A DNA stretch of 64,000 nt, from positions 328,866,297 through 328,930,296 of the forward strand of contig CM066040.1 in assembly GCA_033557465.1 (NCBI GenBank), read 5' to 3'. Position 1 is the stretch's first letter. Every line of letters starts with the position of its first letter. Made by a program: the position numbers and the translations under genes. Positions 61,441 through 64,000 of the stretch are shown here, piece after piece. Source of the DNA: Ichthyophis bannanicus. Lineage: Eukaryota > Chordata > Amphibia > Gymnophiona > Ichthyophiidae. A model generated the notes under the pieces. It had not been told where the DNA came from. It saw only the letters and a list, made by a program, of their open reading frames with translations, and did no database searches.

Positions 61441-63600
61441 ATGTTCATTTATTTATTTGTTTATTTAGCTGTTATTTTTATACCGCCTTTCAACGGGTAA
61501 AGGCGATTTACAAGGAACAAAAGTAAAAATACATTAGAACTAGGCCATTAAACTATATACAAATGTACAACTATGAACTTTTGGGTTCTTAACTACATAA
61601 CATCTTGTGATGTTCTTGTGATGTTATCTTGTGATGTTCTTTCGGGGGAGGGGGAGAGGGTCATGAGTCTGGGTTGAAGTGTTCCTTGAACAGATGTATT
61701 TTTAGCTGTTTTCTGAAGGTCGTTAGGGCAGTGATGTTCCTGGGTTGGTTTGGTAGCTTTTTCCATATTTGAGGGTTCATATAGCTAGAAGGCTCGTTTA
61801 CATGCTTGTTGATTGGATTTGGTTCTGATGTGGGGGATGACGAGGGTGTTCATTGTGGATGTCCATCTTGATCTGTATGGATGGGAGAGCTGAAGAAGTG
61901 AATGGAGGTGTGTGGCGGGGTCTGAGTGGATTGCTTTGTGGGTTAGCATGATGCATTTGTATGTTATATGGCTCTGAAGTAGGAGCCAGTAGATCTGTTT
62001 TAATATTGGAATGATGTGATCTTGCCTTGCTGCTACTTTGTAGGGTTCTGGCTGTTGAATGGAGTGCTGTTTGGAGTGGTAGGAGTGTGGTAGTCCTTGG
62101 TAGATGCATTGCAGGAATCCAGGTGAGGTATTATTGAGGCTTGTACAATATGGAAGTCTGCTGGTTCGAGGAGTAGTCGGAGACGCTGGAGGGTCTTTGC
62201 TGTGTGGTAAATTGTTCAGATGATTTTATTTATGGGGGTTTAAATGTTAGGTGTTGGTCGAGGGTGACCCCAAGGTATTTGACTTCAACCTTGGTTTTGA
62301 TTGTATTGTTGTTCAGTGTTATTGTAGCAGGGGGAGGGGGAGACAAAGGTGGTATTATCCCTCGTTATGTAGAGTGCCTCAGTTTTGTTGTAGTTGATTT
62401 GCAAGTTGTTTTTTGCTAGCTAGGTGGTAACCTCAGTGAAACATTCCTGGTGGGTGGTAGGAGTGGGTTGGTTTATGTTAAATAGGTCTATATACCATAA
62501 TGCCATCATCGTAGATGTGGACATATAGGTTGTTATGACTGAGTAGAGTGGTTGCAGGTAGAGATTGAAGAATATGGCGGAGAAGGTGGATCCTTGGGGG
62601 ACTCTTTGTGTCTGCCTGTATGGGGTGGAGGTGTTTTGACCAATCCTTATTTGTTGATGTCTATCGGTGAGGTAGGATGTGAACCATTTGAGTGCAGTGC
62701 CTTGAATTCCATTGGCTTGAAGACATTGGAGTAGTATTTGGTGATTTACAGTGTCAAAGGCTGACAAGATGTCCAAAAATATTAACAGGAAACTTTAATT
62801 GGCTTTCTGCATTCCTTGAGTTAGGGTTTTTATGAGGTTAGTGAGTAGTGTTTCCACTCCATGATGTGGGCAGAACCCATGTCGCTGGAGGTCTAGTAGG
62901 TTGTGTTGGTTGATGTGGTCTTGCAGTTGGTGTTGTACTGTTTTTTTCAATGATCTTTGCTGCAAATGGTAGGCTTGCAGTGGATCTGTAAGATGAAGGA
63001 TCAGCAGGGTCCAGGGTAGATTTTTTCAGTGTTGGGCACATGGTGGAAGTTTTCAGGCATATGGGCATGATGCATTGTTATAGTATCGACTGCGTGATTT
63101 CGGTGATTGCTCCGTTGAGTTCTTTTTTGTCACCTTAATCCATGATGCTGGACAGGGATCCGGGGGGGGGGGGGGGGCGGGGCGGGGGGGGGGGGGGGGG
63201 GTTGATGTGTTTAGAGATGCTATAGTGTTTTAGATTTGGCTTTGGCCTTCATTGACATCGGTGAAGGAGATCTAGGGGTCTGAGTGGCTGTCATTGGTGG
63301 GCGATGAAGTTGTTTATAATGTTGAGCTAGTTGGGGAGTGAGGGTGATTTCCTAGTTTTCGATGGATGGTGCTTTAGTCAGGTTTTTTATGATATTGAAG
63401 AGTTCTCTTGGTTTGGTTGATTGATTGCAGAGTTTAATAGTTTAGTGTGGTGTTCACATATAACTTTGTCTATTGCAGTGTGATAGTCTTTCATCAGCCG
63501 TAGATATTGTAGTTTGTCTTCGTTGTGTTTAGTTTTGCGCCATTTTCTTTCATGTTTATGGAGTTGCCATTTCAGGTTGCCACACCAACTTTTTTTATGC
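61441..63600 (-). mobile_element. L2-like LINE, decayed
   Basis: Minus strand. 'LDPADPSSYRSTASLPFAAK' (about 63010-62950) and, in the next frame, 'ILSAFDTVNHQILLQCLQAN' (first catalytic Asp, about 62770-62712), 'FTSYLTDRHQQIRIG' and 'RVPQGSTFSAIFFNLYLQPL' belong to an L2/CR1-type RT. The YADD box is not readable. The 3' end near 61441-61500 has 'tataccgcctttcaacgggt' on the plus strand and an AAAT repeat tail. A G-rich homopolymer (63162-63201) interrupts the 5' part. Confidence 0.78.
63162..63201 (+). repeat. Poly-G tract
   Basis: About 40 bases of G with two single C. It could fold as G-quadruplex or reflect sequencing/assembly trouble. Confidence 0.9.
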
Positions 63601-63940
63601 TTTAGCAGAACAAGAATAGTCTTGATGCAGAAATAGCAGTGTACTTTCTAACAAACAGAAAAATTATACTGATATTGAAAATTGGCACACTTGGGGGTAA
63701 TTTTATAAAGCACTTTTTTTTCTGTCAACAAACAAGATATAATCAACCACACTATGGGTAATGTCCTTACACGGTGCTAGGAAGGCATGGTAGTGTCAGA
63801 GCTCAGAACTTAGTGATGTTCTAGGCATGCATGGCTTTTCCCACTTGTAGCAGTCTCCTCTGTGTCCTCTGTTTTGTGTTTTCTGCTCTGCTGGATGTAA
63901 AAACAAAACTCTTCCTATTCTTGCTAAGATGATTTAAGAA
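63601..63940. other. No gene or repeat recognised
   Basis: Short frames only; nothing assigned. Confidence 0.5.
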
Positions 63941-64000
63941 TATAAGAACATAAGAAATGCCTTACTGGGTCAGACCAAGATCCATCAAGCCTAGAATCCT
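63941..64000 (+). repeat. SINE copy 3, cut by window end
   Basis: 'agaacataagaaatgcctta', 'ctgggtcagaccaagatcca' and 'caagcctagaatcct' match the 5' part of copies 1 and 2. Confidence 0.75.

Noticed and set aside
1..64000. Host protein-coding gene
   Set aside because: No open frame outside mobile elements shows recognisable domains or exon-like structure.

Overview
The window is repeat-dense vertebrate DNA with no recognisable single-copy host gene. Several signs point to an amphibian, most likely a caecilian. DIRS-type tyrosine-recombinase retrotransposons dominate, together with BovB-like RTE and L2-like LINEs, piggyBac and hAT DNA transposons, Penelope-like elements and class I-like endogenous retroviruses (ERVs). 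A pol III-type SINE with the phrase 'gggtcagacc...ccatcaagcc...tatcctg' occurs three times. I recognise that SINE from memory as caecilian-like; the species call is inference.

Layout. 1-5062: decayed DIRS-A, carrying a 1.55-kb TG...CA unit (unit 1) with a 319-codon ORF. 5063-15864: a Russian doll. Unit 5 (minus strand) carries unit 3 and unit 4 inserted close together; unit 3 is split by ERV1 (tRNA-Glu primer site, 97% identical LTRs), whose env holds a hAT MITE. 15869-18985: non-coding DNA with paired E2F/YY1-like motifs, then SINE/LINE scraps. 18990-34990: DIRS pieces. DIRS-C is split by an L2-like LINE and then by DIRS-D, whose recombinase gene is split by gag-only DIRS-E. 34995-44884: a Penelope relic and two piggyBac transposons abutting at one TTAA. 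One piggyBac carries a palindromic MITE; the other carries a SINE that is itself split by a young ERV (ERV2, minus strand, LTRs about 99% identical) with open gag, pro and env but a gutted pol. 44885-60965: a BovB-like LINE with its 5' half inverted, a Penelope-like GIY-YIG fragment, an ORF1-only 'half-LINE', and DIRS-F, which carries unit 2. 61441-63600: an L2-like LINE on the minus strand. The window ends in a third SINE.

The most interesting system is the set of five LTR-like units (1 at 3012-4562, 2 at 58060-59628, 3 at 5180-13065 less its insertion, 4 at 13087-14667, 5 at 5063-15864 less its insertions). Each starts TGT and ends ACA, has an exact 4-bp target duplication (GTGT, GGAC, GTTG, ATAG, AGCT), is 1.3-1.6 kb once later insertions are removed, and devotes its first two thirds to a long basic ORF. 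The ORFs differ in sequence but all end in an acidic stretch followed by MDC(S/Y)L, then a poly(A) signal and a 3' tail. In four of five the ORF is open from the first codon of the unit in the same frame. This looks like a retroviral lineage with an accessory gene embedded in U3 of a very long LTR. I do not recognise the protein.
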